A stretch of DNA of 64,000 nucleotides from Rhododendron vialii (GCF_030253575.1 NC_080568.1:32701001-32765000); one strand, 5' to 3'; shown: positions 22,019 to 32,994, counted from the stretch's first letter. Notes: a model not told the origin generated them from the letters alone. Translations and numbers: made by a program.

Positions 22019-23600
22019 GAAAGCCTTGCACATAAGGCTTGAGTAATTTGCGAAAACGGAATAACGGCCATGTGTTGGCCAATTTTGGGATCGCTCTGGA
22101 AAAAGGAAAAGAGCCAACAGAAATGGATAATGGCTTGATTAAATAATGGCCAATTCTTAACTCTGTTTGCATATATGGTTGATTTCTGGAAAAAGCAAGA
22201 TCAAATATTAATAAAAGCCTCACAAGGCTTGACAATTTATTCATGCAAAGAAAAGCCATTCGTTGGCTAATTCTCAGTGGTTTACATCAGAAAAGAACCA
22301 AAACTGTTTACCGTCGTGCATTGAAAAATTTCGACAGACACTGTGACTATTTAATTGAAAGCGTGATCAATGTTGTCTTTGCCTCTTGCTAAGATTTGTC
22401 GTTTATAAAGGTTGAACATTAATTCAAGCAACCTGTGGGCTTTATAGCCATGAATATTAAAATATAGAAAGCCATAACTGTGGTTCTGAAAAGTTTTGCC
22501 TTTGAATGAGGCAAAAAATTCTTCAAGTTCATCTTTTGAACAGTTCGTTTTCCGATAAAACAAAATAATAATGGCTTATATTTATACACACGTCCATATT
22601 GTTTAAGGATGTGGAGGAGAAACAGAAGCCAATAATGAAAATGGCTCGCTCTTATATTTGGCCAAAGATAGGCCAATGGCTACTCAATAAATTTTTCGGT
22701 CCAGATTTTACAAGAAAATCAGAACACATGTGGCCAATTATGAAATGAGAAATAGCCCTCTTTTGATATGGAATTTGCATGGGGGGCAAACTCAAGCCAA
22801 ATTACGCAATGCAAATGGCTTTGGTGTTGAAACTCGACGGGAGTTGAATATAATTCGACAGAAAAGTCTTGCAAGGCTTGAACAATTTATGGGCAAAGAA
22901 AGCCATTTGTTGGCCTGTTCAATGCTCGGAAGAAGGATAAGACCATTACGGCCTATCCCATACGGATATCTTCTCCGATTAAAAACGAATCGACAGAGAA
23001 TCCTCCCCAACCTCAGCTGTTCTATCGATTGCCTTCTATCTGTTGTTAATATGAATAAAAGACAAAAGGGTTACGTCGGCCATGCATTGGCCATTTATTG
23101 GACCATTCTGGGTTGGAAAATTTTGGAATCGACAGAGGTCCAATGGGAATGAGTCGAATTTTAAGCATTGCATTGAAGTTTAAATTATTCGTCCAAAAAA
23201 TAGGCCATGTGTGGTATGTGGATGTTTGGCCTTAAATCTGTACACAAAAAAAGGTTCTTAATCAATTACGTACACGGCAAGATGTAGACGGTTATCTTTT
23301 AAAGGCCCTCATGGCTTTGTTTGGAAAGGCAGAATACTCAAAAGAATGCCAGAAAACAAAAGTAGGGATTATGATTTTGGGCGCTACTCATGATCTTAAA
23401 AGGCCTTCTAGTTTATGATTGTACTGTTTTAAAAGAGGCCATGGTTTATCATTAGAGATTGGAAAATTTTGAAAGGTCTTGTTGGCATCTACATCTTCAT
23501 CCAGATTTTAGTAAGTATGATTGAAATGAGAAATAATCCTCTTTTGATATCGAGTTTGCATGAGGGGCAAACTCATCTTTCGAAGAGCCAATGTGGCTCG
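22019..23600. repeat. Hairpin-forming internal repeats of the LTR element
   Basis: A ~60-bp unit with consensus AAAGCCTTGCAAGGCTTG followed by CAATTTATG.GCAAAGAAAGCC and ATT.GTTGGC recurs at about 22019, 22212 and 22861; a second unit (GAAATGAGAAATA.CCCTC) occurs near 22741 and 23525. Many short perfect arms occur: AAGCCTT/AAGGCTT, GGCCAT/ATTGGCC, GAGCCA/TGGCTC, TTTGCCT/AGGCAAA. Confidence 0.65.
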
Positions 23601-24276
23601 AAAGTGTGAAACTCAAAGCAAGTCAAGTTATGAGGATAATTCGACTAGAGTTTTTAATTTAGACCATAAATAGTCGATGTACAAAATGATCCACTATGGG
23701 TTCATGCATGGATATTATAAAAGCAGATTCTCATCAATTGGCATGCATATAGGCTTCGTTGAGTAAATGTATTCAATCCACGTGCTATTAAATTCTGTAA
23801 TTAGACCCAGTTACCCATGGTTTTTGTTACCGTCGATGGGTTTTTGTTACCGTCGATGGGAACACTCTTACGTCGATAATGGACAAGGCTAAGGAAGTTG
23901 ATGCCTAATAGTATGTCTATGATATGCTTAGACCATATTTCCTGTTTTCCTTCAGTAATCAATAGGATATATAGGTGAAGCAAACTAATCGACGGAAGCA
24001 ATATTATCCCATCATTATCGACAGAGGGAATATTGCCTCTTAAAAGTCAAACTTGGTTTTCGACGGCAGAATTCAGCCTTGAAGGCTTTGTTCAGCCAAA
24101 AAGTAAAAAGATTGGTGTAAAATTTATCTAAAAACGCTTCGAGAGTTGGGGGGCAAATGTTTACACCGTATAGAGTAAATACCCGTCGATATAGACAGAG
24201 GGGTGATTTAAAACGTACTAGTTCATTATTCACTTGGGTTACGTTAGCACTTCACCCAAATGAATAAGGGGGGCAT

Positions 24277-24924
24277 TGTTTGGACCATATATTCACCGCC
24301 CGTCGATAATCGACCGAAAGGTGGCGATTATGGAAATGCAACCTATTTTATTATTATTAGAATTGGTATTTGTATTTGTATTTTAAATAACATGTGCAGG
24401 ACACTTGGCGTATCTCTATTTACTTGGAGGTTAAAAAGACACTTGGCTTGTTCTTACACATTTGGAAGTTAAAATGACACTTGTCATGCTCCTACACATT
24501 TGAAGGGAAGTGGGAAGTTATTTGGACAAGTGGAAGCAAAGAAAAGAATAAAGAGTAGTGGGAAGTTTGGAAGTTATTTCCTGCACATCTTTGTTTTTCT
24601 ATAAATAGCCTTTTTAGGCTTCATTGTAAGGACACACAAACAACGCCAATCAGGCCTTTATCTTTTCTTTTCTAGAAGTAGAATTAACTTGTAATTGTTC
24701 ACTCAATCATCTCGATTGGTTGTTCTTCTACTTTGAGGGTTAATAAAGTCCATTTTGTTAATCTTCTTCCATACTTCATCCACTTCATTGTTTGTTTCCA
24801 AAGAAGTCCTGAAATACGGCAAGGAACCAAACTCCACTTTTCACATCCACATTCCAGCAAGCTTACAATACAGTTTCCCGTCGATTCTCCGTCGATTGGA
24901 AAGAAAACAAGAATTTTGGTAACA
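24277..24924 (+). repeat. 3' LTR
   Basis: 648 bp copy of the 5' LTR, preceded by a polypurine tract and followed by the target duplication TGGTC. Confidence 0.92.
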
Positions 24925-24929
24925 TGGTC

Positions 24930-25539
24930 TCGAAATATTAATTCTCATGTCTACAGGTATGCCTCCATAAAAACAGAGGAGAAATGGATGGATGGAATGG
25001 TCATTCTCCTATTTTGCGTTTATTTTGTTGGTGAACCAAACATAAGAATGGGTATTCCATTACAAGGACCATTCCGTTCCATTCCGACCAGCTTTCCATT
25101 AAACTGCACATAAGCCGTAGGTTAGAACGATATTTGGTGAATGTCCTGGAATTTGTGCACAATCAGGCATTGAGAAGTCCAACAAGCACTCGGAGCAGGC
25201 AAAATGCCTTTATAGATAGCAATGGAGAACTCCTGAACTCAGACTTTGCGAGCTTTATAGCATCTGAAAACAACGATACACCAGTTCCTTCCAACGGGAA
25301 TGAAAAATCTCCAAAAACGAAGACTAGCATTCGGCTGTAAAAGGGCTCGGTTTTCTTTGAATTAGTCAAATACAAGCTAATGTTGGAATACTGATACTGA
25401 ATTTTCTGCCAGTATGCATTCCTTTACAAATATTATGGTTTAAGCTTGTAATATCTTCATTTGACAGTCAGCATCATGCGAGTTCGGAACCAAGTTTGGA
25501 CAATGATTTTCCGCACAAGGCCAAGCACTAGAATCAATA
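24930..25539 (+). other. Unrecognised, possibly exon-bearing fragment
   Basis: An open stretch at 25134-25340 reads Asn/Ser/Thr-rich protein (NQALRSPTSTRSRQNAFIDS...). It is followed by an acceptor-like TTTGACAG at about 25462-25469 and an exon-like piece to the shared CTTGAAAG|TGAGT at 25580. I do not recognise the family, and the exon-like piece has a stop in the frame that best continues it. Probably a gene relic. Confidence 0.35.
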
Positions 25540-25797
25540 CGAGACCTTGGAACGTTGCCGCGCGATGCGCATTCTTGAAAGTGAGTGCTTCCTCAATAAG
25601 ATTATTCTGTCACGATTTGATTTTCGCTGTCTGTGCTGGAATAGTTCTAATTAAGTTTTCTAAGGTCTGTTCAGCTGTCATGTTCAATTACTATATGTTT
25701 CAAAGAACCACTAGTTTGGGTGTCTTGTTATTCGGTATCTTGTTAAGGCTGGACAGGTTGATTTCATTTGCTTCCACTCGCACGCTGGCCAGGTGAT
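25540..25797 (+). repeat. Duplicated exon-like segment (with 15956-16190)
   Basis: Second copy of the segment at 15956-16190, with an extra ~30 bp (CTATATGTTTCAAAGAACCA) near 25693. Both copies are followed at some distance by GTGAGCCATCTTGTTT..ATATGTAT (17705 and 26289), so a larger block was duplicated. Confidence 0.6.
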
Positions 25798-25989
25798 GTA
25801 GAACAAGTAGCGGCTGAATTCATGGATCAATTGGACTGGTCGAAGCGTCGGAAGGCCAAACAAGCTTTAATTGCGGATTATTTGATTTGGCAAAATTTGG
25901 ACTAGCTCGGAACTTGATGGGCTGACTTAAAATCATGTTGCGGTCAAGACTCACCGCCCTAAGTTAGCGATTAGTAGCAAATAAACCAC

Positions 25990-26190
25990 AAGGGGTCCAA
26001 AAAGCCGACTTTTGGGGCTTTATCTTGGATATTTTAAAAAATATTTCGGTAAAAATCATTAGTATTTTTTTACTTTTCCAAATCGTCTTTGACAAGACGA
26101 ATCAATAATTCAAAAAGTAAGTAGAAAAACTAACAAGCGCAATGAAAATTTGAATAAAGACAAACTAAGAAAAAATCCAAAAATCTTAGC
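25990..26190. mobile_element. Partial foldback MITE (GACGAGAGGAATC family)
   Basis: Shows the family core (ACTTTTCCAAATCG...GACAAGACGAATCAATAATTC) and one arm (AACTAACAAGCGCAATGAAA, then TTTGAATAAAGACAAACTAAG). The other arm is missing or too decayed. Confidence 0.5.
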
Positions 26191-26370
26191 TGAACTTAGC
26201 CAACCATATAAAAAAAGCCCAAAAATCTTAGCGAAAGTTAGCCTAGTATTAACTAGTTTGACGAAAATTTATCGAGCTACCACTTATGTGAGCCATCTTG
26301 TTTCTATATGTATTCGCATATTGAGATAAGTGTGTACTTGAAACTGCTAAAAGAGGATAGAAAAGCTTTT

Positions 26371-26611
26371 CAACAATTTCCAGCCACAAACACCGTAACC
26401 AGCCACAGTGCCGGATGAGTATATCTCACGTGAGATTCGTTTGGCACATTCGAGCTGTCCAATACATTTTTGGACGGTTCGGATTGAAACCCTCTCTTTC
26501 CTCTCATCCCCACACTCTCTCTCCAAATCCATGCTGTCCAAAAATGCAATGGACGGCTCAGATGCTCCGAGCGAGCACCACGTGATACCCACACAGCATT
26601 GAAAAATTGCC
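26371..26611 (-). mobile_element. hAT-like MITE, GA-rich-core family, copy 2
   Basis: In inverse orientation to the copy at 37563. It shares CACGTGGT, GAGCCGTCC, TTGGACAGC and a GAGAGAGAGTGTGGGGATGAG tract, and terminal GGCAATTTTTCAATGC versus CAACAATTTCCAGCC. The ends are more degraded than those of the other copies and I see no clean target duplication. Confidence 0.65.
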
Positions 26612-27008
26612 TACTGTTTTCAGCCTCTAAATGGAAGTTCCACCAAAATGATAAAATTCTCCCTTCTGTTAAGATTTTTATTTCTTAAATACTTTATCAT
26701 TTTACAAGACAGGTCATCCTCTCCCAATACATTATCTTTAACTCAAAAAATAAGTACTATTTCAATTAGCGAAACAGGTCAGAAGTGCTAGGACTGCTCC
26801 ATGTGGGGCCCACTCCAGGCTCCACAAAATACAGAAAAATAATCCTCAGTTTTATTCTTACGAATTTAGAAAACATACCTACCGATATACGATTGAACTG
26901 ATTTTTTTTAGGGCTCCATAAAAAAATACTTATTTTAAAATTTAAGAATATTTTTCTATATTTTAAAATGGTGCGGTGATCCTAGACTTAATAGATGGTG
27001 TAATAAAA
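26612..27008. other. Intergenic, nothing recognised
   Basis: AT-rich sequence between two MITEs; no gene. Confidence 0.35.
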
Positions 27009-27010
27009 TA

Positions 27011-27248
27011 CTCGATCCGTCCCACTTTGTTCAGTCTGTTTCCTTTTTGAAACATCCCAAAAAATTGTCTATATCTCACAATCTATAATGTTTTTTATGA
27101 TTTCGAAAACTTTGTTTAATAAAATAAATTGAGATCTATCAAACAAGATCCATATTAAATATATAAAATATTATAGATTGTGAGATATAGACAATTTTTT
27201 GGGACGTCCAAAAAAGAAAACAGACAGAACAAAGTGGGACGGAGGGAG
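27011..27248. mobile_element. Stowaway MITE 1
   Basis: TA duplications at 27009-27010 and 27249-27250. The termini CTCGATCCGTCCCACTTTGT and ACAAAGTGGGACGGAGGGAG are Stowaway (Tc1/mariner) ends. Inner arms ATTGTCTATATCTCACAATC and its complement make a long hairpin. Confidence 0.92.
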
Positions 27249-27552
27249 TATGGTTTTAGACCAAATTTTCGGATTCATAGTGCTGTGAATTTGAATCATT
27301 CATTTTCTTTCATGGACTGGATTCTGGCCCCTTTCAGCTAAGGTTCTTATTTTTTAAGTACGTATTTTTCGCTTTACGAGATAAGTCATTCTCTCACGAT
27401 CCACCATCTTTAATTATAAAAAATAAATACTTGTATTTAGTTGGTGGAACAGATCCTTCACTTATCTATCATTTTTGTTACAAAAAGAGGAAAGAGACAA
27501 AGATATAAAGCTTCAACTGCCACTCGGGCAGAATTACAACTTGGAGTACTAT

Positions 27553-27626
27553 GTTGTTGACTTGGGTATTTATGCCCAAACCTTGCATCGTTGTTGACTT
27601 GGGTATTTATGCCCAAACCTTGCATC
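27553..27626. repeat. 37-bp tandem duplication
   Basis: GTTGTTGACTTGGGTATTTA, continuing to CCAAACCTTGCATC, occurs twice in tandem. The homologous place upstream of KMD copy 3 (near 37395) has it once. Confidence 0.9.
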
Positions 27627-27629
27627 CGA

Positions 27630-28059
27630 GACAGATTCCTCTCTGAAAATACTACGAAAACATGAGAGAATCATCAGACGTAGTCCTACATTTTACTACA
27701 TTTTAAAGGTGATGTCGGTACAACAGATTTCTTATCTTTTTATACGTTTTACTACAATCGATAGACTTTGCGCTTCATATCGACTAGTTTGATGAAAAAT
27801 CACGGAGCCGACGCTGATGCAGACAAATTAATGCGGTGGGTTTGGTTTAATTGAAAAGAATTTGGCATGGAGATGACACAATTATATTTCCTCTTGCTTA
27901 GCAGATTAACATACTCAGAAGCTTACGGAAGCAGTGATTTGGATCTGTCGGCCGGTTGACTCTGAAACCCACACCCAACTTGCCACTTGGCGTTCACCAG
28001 TTGGATAGTAATTAGTACGTTATTTTTTTTAATTTTTTTTTGACAAGAATTAGTACGTT
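27630..28059. other. Start of KMD2-side duplicated block
   Basis: No gene. Aligns from about 27552 with 37390-37830 (GGAGATGACACAATTATAT, AAGCTTACGGAAGCAGTGA, GGATCTGTCGGCCGGTTGAC). The unoccupied target TGAAACCC of the MITE at 37563-37790 is at 27963-27970. Confidence 0.6.
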
Positions 28060-28640
28060 AGTTTGTGTTCCTAAAAAAACAAAAAACCTTGGTTTTGTCC
28101 TCATTTAAAAAAAATATCGCTTACGTTAGTTTTGCACCAAACTTTTACGTATTATGCGCTCGTCTTGAAGAGAGGAATTGGAAAAGTAAAAAATTATGAC
28201 TTCCACACAAATATTTTGTGAAATACTCCCTCCGTCTCATTTTCATTGTCTTTTGTTCTGTTTGTCCTTTTTTTTTTTATGTTTTTCCCTATATCTTTTA
28301 GTGTGGATCTTGAAAAATATGCAATATAGATCTTGATTAATAAATCTCGATTAGTTCTATAATACAAAGTTTTCAAAATTATGAAAAACATTATATATTG
28401 AAAGATATAAGTAATTAAAAAATAGCACTCAATTCAAAAATGGACAATGAAAATAGGACGAAGGGAGTAAATATCAAGAAAAACCAGAAAAGCTGACTTT
28501 TTTATTTTATTTTTCTTGAATATTTACCCAAATATTTGTGTAGATGTCGTAATTTCCTCTCGTCAAAACGAACGCACAATACATAAAAATTTGTCGCAAA
28601 ATTAATACATATGCAATTTTTTTTTTCAATGACGACGAAA
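28060..28640. mobile_element. Foldback MITE interrupted by a Stowaway
   Basis: Arms around CGCTTACGTTAGTTTTGC...GAGAGGAATTGGAAAAGTAA on the left and GTAATTTCCTCTCGTCAAAA...TTTGTCGCAAAATTAATAC on the right are inverted copies. A Stowaway MITE (28226-28467) sits at the apex. The uninterrupted relative is at 37877-38277. Confidence 0.75.
28226..28467. mobile_element. Stowaway MITE 2, nested
   Basis: TA duplications at 28224-28225 and 28468-28469; ends CTCCCTCCGTCTCATTTTCA and TGAAAATAGGACGAAGGGAG. The matching empty TA is at about 38055-38056 in the paralogous foldback upstream of KMD copy 3. Confidence 0.9.
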
Positions 28641-28849
28641 TCAAAAAATTATTGCCAACAAGTGGTATTTTTTTTCTCCCACGTACGCCATTGACTTTAA
28701 CAGAACTGATCCATTTTTAAAAAAAATATGTTCGCTCAATTATATGTTAAAAGGCACATGGGAATCTCCTTTGGTACTAATTGTTCGGTTAATAGTCAAA
28801 TGTCTTTTTCTTTTTTCTTTTTTTTTTCTTATTCAATTTTTTTTGTGCA

Positions 28850-29115
28850 TTTGTTAGTTTTTATTAATTTTTTATGGATTATTAATTCTTCTTGACGAGA
28901 GGAATCTAAAAAATAAAAAATTACGATTGAAACCTAAATTTTTGAATAAAAAAAAAATAAGTCAATTTTTTCGTCTTTATTCAAAATAATTTGGGTTTTG
29001 ATCATTATTTTGTACTTTTTAGATTCTTCTCGTCATGACGAAGCAATAATTCACAAAAAGTTAACGAAAAATTAATAAACAGGAAAAAAATTTGAATAAG
29101 AAAAAAAAATTAAGA
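28850..29115. mobile_element. Foldback MITE specific to KMD copy 2 upstream
   Basis: Inverted halves: GTTAGTTTTTATTAATTTTT, then CTTGACGAGAGGAATCTAAA on the left, and TTTAGATTCTTCTCGTCATG, then AAAAATTAATAAAC on the right. Absent from the upstream regions of KMD copies 1 and 3 at the corresponding place (CATGGGAATGGCCATT... in copy 3). Confidence 0.75.
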
Positions 29116-29244
29116 AAATTATTTGCAATGGCCATTCGTATGGTCTTAGCCACAGGAATCTGCCTCTCTCCATTAATACTCTCCTAAAACAACCATTCCC
29201 CGCAGCACAACATTTATGCAGAGTTTTATCTCCAAGCAATCTCT

Positions 29245-29252
29245 TTATATAT
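29245..29252 (+). promoter_or_regulatory. TATA-like box, KMD copy 2
   Basis: TTATATAT in CTCTTTATATATGCATACAC, about 40 bp before the CT tract and 120 bp before the ATG. Confidence 0.5.
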
Positions 29253-29286
29253 GCATACACATTCTTGAACTTGTTTCACACCCCAA

Positions 29287-29306
29287 CTCTCTCTCTCTCT
29301 CTCTCT
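29287..29306 (+). repeat. (CT)10 in KMD copy 2 leader
   Basis: Shortest of the three homologous CT tracts. Confidence 0.85.
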
Positions 29307-29364
29307 GAAGTTTAGAAACTGCCTTCCCAATCTAAGTTCCCTTCTTTGGTTCTTGAACTCTCCC

Positions 29365-30432
29365 ATGGAACTCATTCCGGGCCTACCAAACAACGTCGCC
29401 CTTGAATGTCTTATTCGCATTCCTTTCGATCAAATCTCCGTTGGCTCCGCCGTATGCAAAGGTTGGAAGGCCGAGATTCAGCTACCAGAGTTTCGCCGGA
29501 GTCGGAAGCAGGCTGGGTTGGCCCGATCGGTCATAGTGGTTGCACAAGCTTGGCTATTCCCGACCCGGACCGCCCACCTTGCAATGCTTTCGGGGCCTCC
29601 TTTTTATCGGCTCGCTATCTGCGAGCCAGAAACTGGGTATTGGTCTGAGTTGCCGCCGGTGCCAGGGTTTCCTGACGGGATACCAATGTTTTGCCACCTC
29701 GTCGGGGTCGGATCGGAGCTTGTGGTGATAGGTGGTTGCGACCCATTCTCGTGGCAAGTCTCTAATTCGGTATTTATTTACAACTTCCTCTCTGCCACGT
29801 GGCGTTGTGGAACCGATATGCCAGGTGGGCGAAGATTATTCTCTGGGTGTGCTTCAGATTATGTCCAGATGGTGTACGTTGCAGGTGGTCATGATGAGGA
29901 CAAGAACGCTTTGAAATCCGCATTGGCATATGATGTGGTAAAAGATGAATGGATCCAATTGCCCGACATGACGAAATCACGAGAGGAGTGTAAAGGTGTT
30001 TTCCACCATGGCAAGTTCCACGTCATTGGTGGGTACCCCACGGAGAGCCAAGGCAGTTTCCAGCGAGATGCCCAAGCGTTCGATGTGGCCACTTGGCAGT
30101 GGGACCCGGTACAAGACGACTTCTTAGAAGCTGCCACGTGTCCGACGATTTACGTGGAGGGTGGTGATTCGCGGCTGTACGCGTGCCACAACAACAACGT
30201 GACCGTGCGCGATGGTGCCGCTTGGCAAGTCCTGGCTGGACTACCAGCTGAGTTGTGCAAGGTGGGTTTCGTGACAGCGTGGCAGGGGAAGTTGCTCGTG
30301 ATTGGTTCGGGGAAATATGGTGGGCCCCACACAGCTTATGTGATGGATTTGAAGAATTACACATGGACAAAACTAGATGTACCGGATGAATACACGGGCC
30401 ATGTCCAATCAGGTTGTTCCTTGGAGATTTAA
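29365..30432 (+). CDS. KMD-type F-box/kelch protein, copy 2
   Basis: Intronless, 355 residues, starting MELIPGLPNNVALECLIRIP; the upstream in-frame codon is TTG, so 29365 is the first ATG. It has the same F-box and kelch layout as copies 1 and 3. Copy-specific changes include the F-box segment VGSAVCKG (VAASVCKG in copy 3), RRLFSGCASDYVQ for QRLFSGCDSDFVQ, TIYVEGG for TTCVEGG, and a C-terminal YTWTKLDVPDEYTG for YKWTKV.VPEEYSG. All kelch glycine pairs are retained and the frame is open. Expected role: substrate adaptor of an SCF ligase in cytokinin or phenylpropanoid control, by family. The leader has the shortest CT tract and an extra foldback MITE about 250 bp upstream. Confidence 0.93.
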   Translation: MELIPGLPNNVALECLIRIPFDQISVGSAVCKGWKAEIQLPEFRRSRKQAGLARSVIVVAQAWLFPTRTAHLAMLSGPPFYRLAICEPETGYWSELPPVPGFPDGIPMFCHLVGVGSELVVIGGCDPFSWQVSNSVFIYNFLSATWRCGTDMPGGRRLFSGCASDYVQMVYVAGGHDEDKNALKSALAYDVVKDEWIQLPDMTKSREECKGVFHHGKFHVIGGYPTESQGSFQRDAQAFDVATWQWDPVQDDFLEAATCPTIYVEGGDSRLYACHNNNVTVRDGAAWQVLAGLPAELCKVGFVTAWQGKLLVIGSGKYGGPHTAYVMDLKNYTWTKLDVPDEYTGHVQSGCSLEI

Positions 30433-31625
30433 AATCCATATAGGCCGCAACAAAATTGTTTGTCTTTCACACATTTGTGTAAGAAGTTTTCTGTTTTCCT
30501 CCCTTTAATTCTCCTTCCTTTTGACCAGTGATGATTGAAGCAATCCAAGCCTAGATTTATTCTCCCTTTTGACCAGGGATTGAAACAATCCAAGACGCAC
30601 TGTTTGGGCCCCTGCAGTCTGGCCATTGATTATTGATGGATGACTATTTATATATTGTAGAGCTCGTCGATTAGAATCACTTAGTCACATTGATCGAATA
30701 CCACTTATTTCCTAAAATTGGAGCGCATTTGTCTGGTAAAAAATGTGTTGCGCACACTATATTATAACTTGAAGAGATAAATGTGCTTTTAGATCAGGTG
30801 TTGATTTTTATTCAATCAACTTGATTTTTTTTTGCAACAATGTTATTTACACAATAATTCAAACATAACAACTTACATAACATCTCACATATATGTGGAG
30901 TTCACACATAGTAATGTGTGAAATGTTGTGATATATATCATTTTTGTTTGTTGTGATAGTTCTAAACAACGAGGTCTACAACATCGATGAGTCCGATCAT
31001 CGAAGTGGACCCCGAAATGGAATCATAGATGGCTGGACTGCACTCTGTTCAGTCCACTTCCAATCAGAGCTGGCCCTGATTTTTCGAGATTTAAAAGCAT
31101 ATATATTAGAGATGAGACCTTTCTTTTGTATGGTACCCCTAAAATATGTAAATTTTCGGAGGCCTAAAATGGCCGGAGCTCGACTCTGCTCGATCGCAAC
31201 CTAAGAGAAGCCACCTAGCTCCTATGTAAAATTGTCTTACGTCTACGAAAGACTCGTGTGACATGTGCGTGGGCATGTGTGTACAAAGGCATGGTCGGAA
31301 TTTTAATATATTGAGTGACATACAGCCCAATTAACCTCCTAGTTTAGCTCCCTTAATACTATGCATGGTACAATGCACCTCAATTAACAATATTAACCTT
31401 CACGCCAATCTATGATTTCTTAACCTTAAAAGTTTATGTCGTACGAAACAAGTCCACAATTATTTATAATTAAGCCTATATAATTACTCTGCCACTTCTA
31501 AGCCATAACAATTAGTATAATTAAGCCTATATAGTTTAACAGTAAACAAAAACAGCACCTAGTTGGATAATGAACATTTGATTGTCGTCGTGGTGGCGAC
31601 AGCGGCCACTTTCCCCACTTGGTGT
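30433..31625. other. 3' flank of KMD copy 2 (duplicated block)
   Basis: No gene. Aligns with 39811-41350 beyond KMD copy 3 (GACCAGTGATGATTGAAGCA, AAAATGTGTTGCGCACACTA, TAAATGTG.TTTTAGATCAG, GCATGGTCGGAATTTTAAT). It holds unoccupied sites for the LINE tail at 40189-40438 (TCACATTG at 30685-30692) and for Stowaway MITE 3 (TA at 31391-31392). Confidence 0.6.
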
Positions 31626-31631
31626 CAGGGA

Positions 31632-31822
31632 TGGATGCAAGATTTCAAAATTAAGTGCGGGAACATTACGTAAACTTATAGCATATGAAAGGCAATGTAA
31701 GCTTGGTCAATATAAGTTGGCGTTAGGAACGGATATGCAAGATTTCAAAATTGAGTGCGGAAACATTACGTAAATTTATGGCATATGAAGAAAGGCAATG
31801 TAAACTTCGTCAATATAAGTTG
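31632..31822. repeat. ~106-bp diverged tandem repeat
   Basis: GCAAGATTTCAAAATTAAGT to GTCAATATAAGTTGG is repeated once with small changes (second unit from about 31738, with an added AAG). No equivalent is visible beyond KMD copy 3. Confidence 0.75.
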
Positions 31823-31829
31823 TAAAGAT

Positions 31830-32471
31830 ATATACCATCAAGACTATTCTTACATATATAAGCAATCAAAGTATTGCTAAAAATAACATTATTTTTCTCA
31901 AAACTATTGGTTGGACACGTGTTGAGTTGTTTAAAATAACGATTTTAACGTTTTGAAATAAAAAAACCTACTTTAATTCTACTAGAAATTTGAAACGTGG
32001 GTAGGACGGTTGCCCGAGCTCATCCCGTCCTTTGGTCGTCCTAACTTGGCCTCATTTGCAGCGTGGACGTGATCAAATGAATGTGTGGTTCTATTGTACC
32101 ATTGAACAAGATTGCTACTCCATTATATAAAAAATGTAGCAAGATTGTGTTAAATCAGTTGGATTTGGATTTGTCATCAGTGGAATCATCAAATTATTGG
32201 AATTGCTTGGGAGACAAGAAATTGAACTCCTAACGCACACCAGGACTCAACTTACATATATATGCATATAATATATATGTTCCGAACATGTCGTGTGTTT
32301 CACTAACTAAAATATATACTTATATTTTTAATTAAAGTGATGTATAGTGAGAGAATGACTTATCTCGTAAATCGAAAAATAAGTACTTAAAAAATAAAAA
32401 ATTTAACGGAACAGGGTCTTAGAGTGTTCTAGAGAATGAATCACACGAACAAATTGATAGTATAACTACGG
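31830..32471. other. Intergenic, copy-2-side block
   Basis: No gene. The last part (CTTAGAGTGTTCTAGAGAAT...ATTGATAGTATAAC) aligns with 41398-41450. Confidence 0.4.
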
Positions 32472-32686
32472 ACCAGGGGTTGTGCTGTGCACCAGTAGGT
32501 TTACTGGTGCACAACACGGTGCTGTGCGATCTCAACCGTCCAAAAGTGTTATGGATGGTCCAGATTTTTAAAAACTTTTCTGGGAACTCTTCCTCGAAAA
32601 AGTTTCATTTTAATCCGGACCATTGATTACTGAGACGGATGGTCCAAATGGTGCAAAGCACAGTCCCCGCTTCGCTAAATTTTAGA
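32472..32686 (+). mobile_element. MITE with GGGGTTGTGCTGTGCACCA ends
   Basis: Near-terminal GGGGTTGTGCTGTGCACCA (left) and TGGTGCAAAGCACAGTCCCC (right) are imperfect inverted repeats. The element is present on the KMD2 side and absent on the KMD3 side, where ATTGATAGTATAACCAAAT is directly followed by AGAATAGACATCTTAACAAT (41440-41475). Confidence 0.7.
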
Positions 32687-32994
32687 ATAGACATCTTAAC
32701 AATTTTTGTTCGTATTGTTGACATTGTTAATTGGTAGCTCAACTGCTCAAGGGTGAACCCCCCTGGCATTATACAGAGACCCCCATCCTATAGTGTATTA
32801 TTACATGATGCGACTTTTCGTTAATTAATCTCTCGTTTTAATTAAGGTTGGAGCTACCCTGAAAACTTCTTCACCTAGCTAGCTAGGAATAGCACCGTTG
32901 ACTTTTGCAAATTGAGTTTAGTTTCCAACAAACTTGATGTTTATGTTCAATGATGATATTGAATGCAGAAATTGTAGTTCAAAAGCAAACGCAG
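32687..32994. other. End of KMD2-side block
   Basis: Aligns with 41455-42120 minus a MITE. Contains the unoccupied target GTTCAATGATGATATT (32945-32960) of the MITE at 41672-42089. No gene. Confidence 0.5.

Larger units (their letters stand above)
20641..24924 (+). mobile_element. Non-autonomous LTR retrotransposon (LARD-like)
   Basis: Two direct LTRs of 648 bp (20641-21288 and 24277-24924) begin TGTTTGGACC and end GGTAACA. A 5-bp target duplication TGGTC flanks the whole (20636-20640 and 24925-24929). After the left LTR comes a primer-binding-like site (TTTTGGCGCTAGAAGGAGGG, 21291-21310); before the right LTR is a polypurine tract (AAGGGGGG, 24266-24273). Each LTR has a TATAAAT box. The interior (~3 kb) has a partly open gag-like region near 21335-21985 but no protease, reverse transcriptase, RNase H or integrase that I can see, so it would depend on a partner. 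The LTRs differ at about 3 of 648 positions (~0.5%), so it is a recent insertion, of the order of a few hundred thousand to about a million years depending on the rate used. Ends look whole; interior largely non-coding. Confidence 0.88.
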
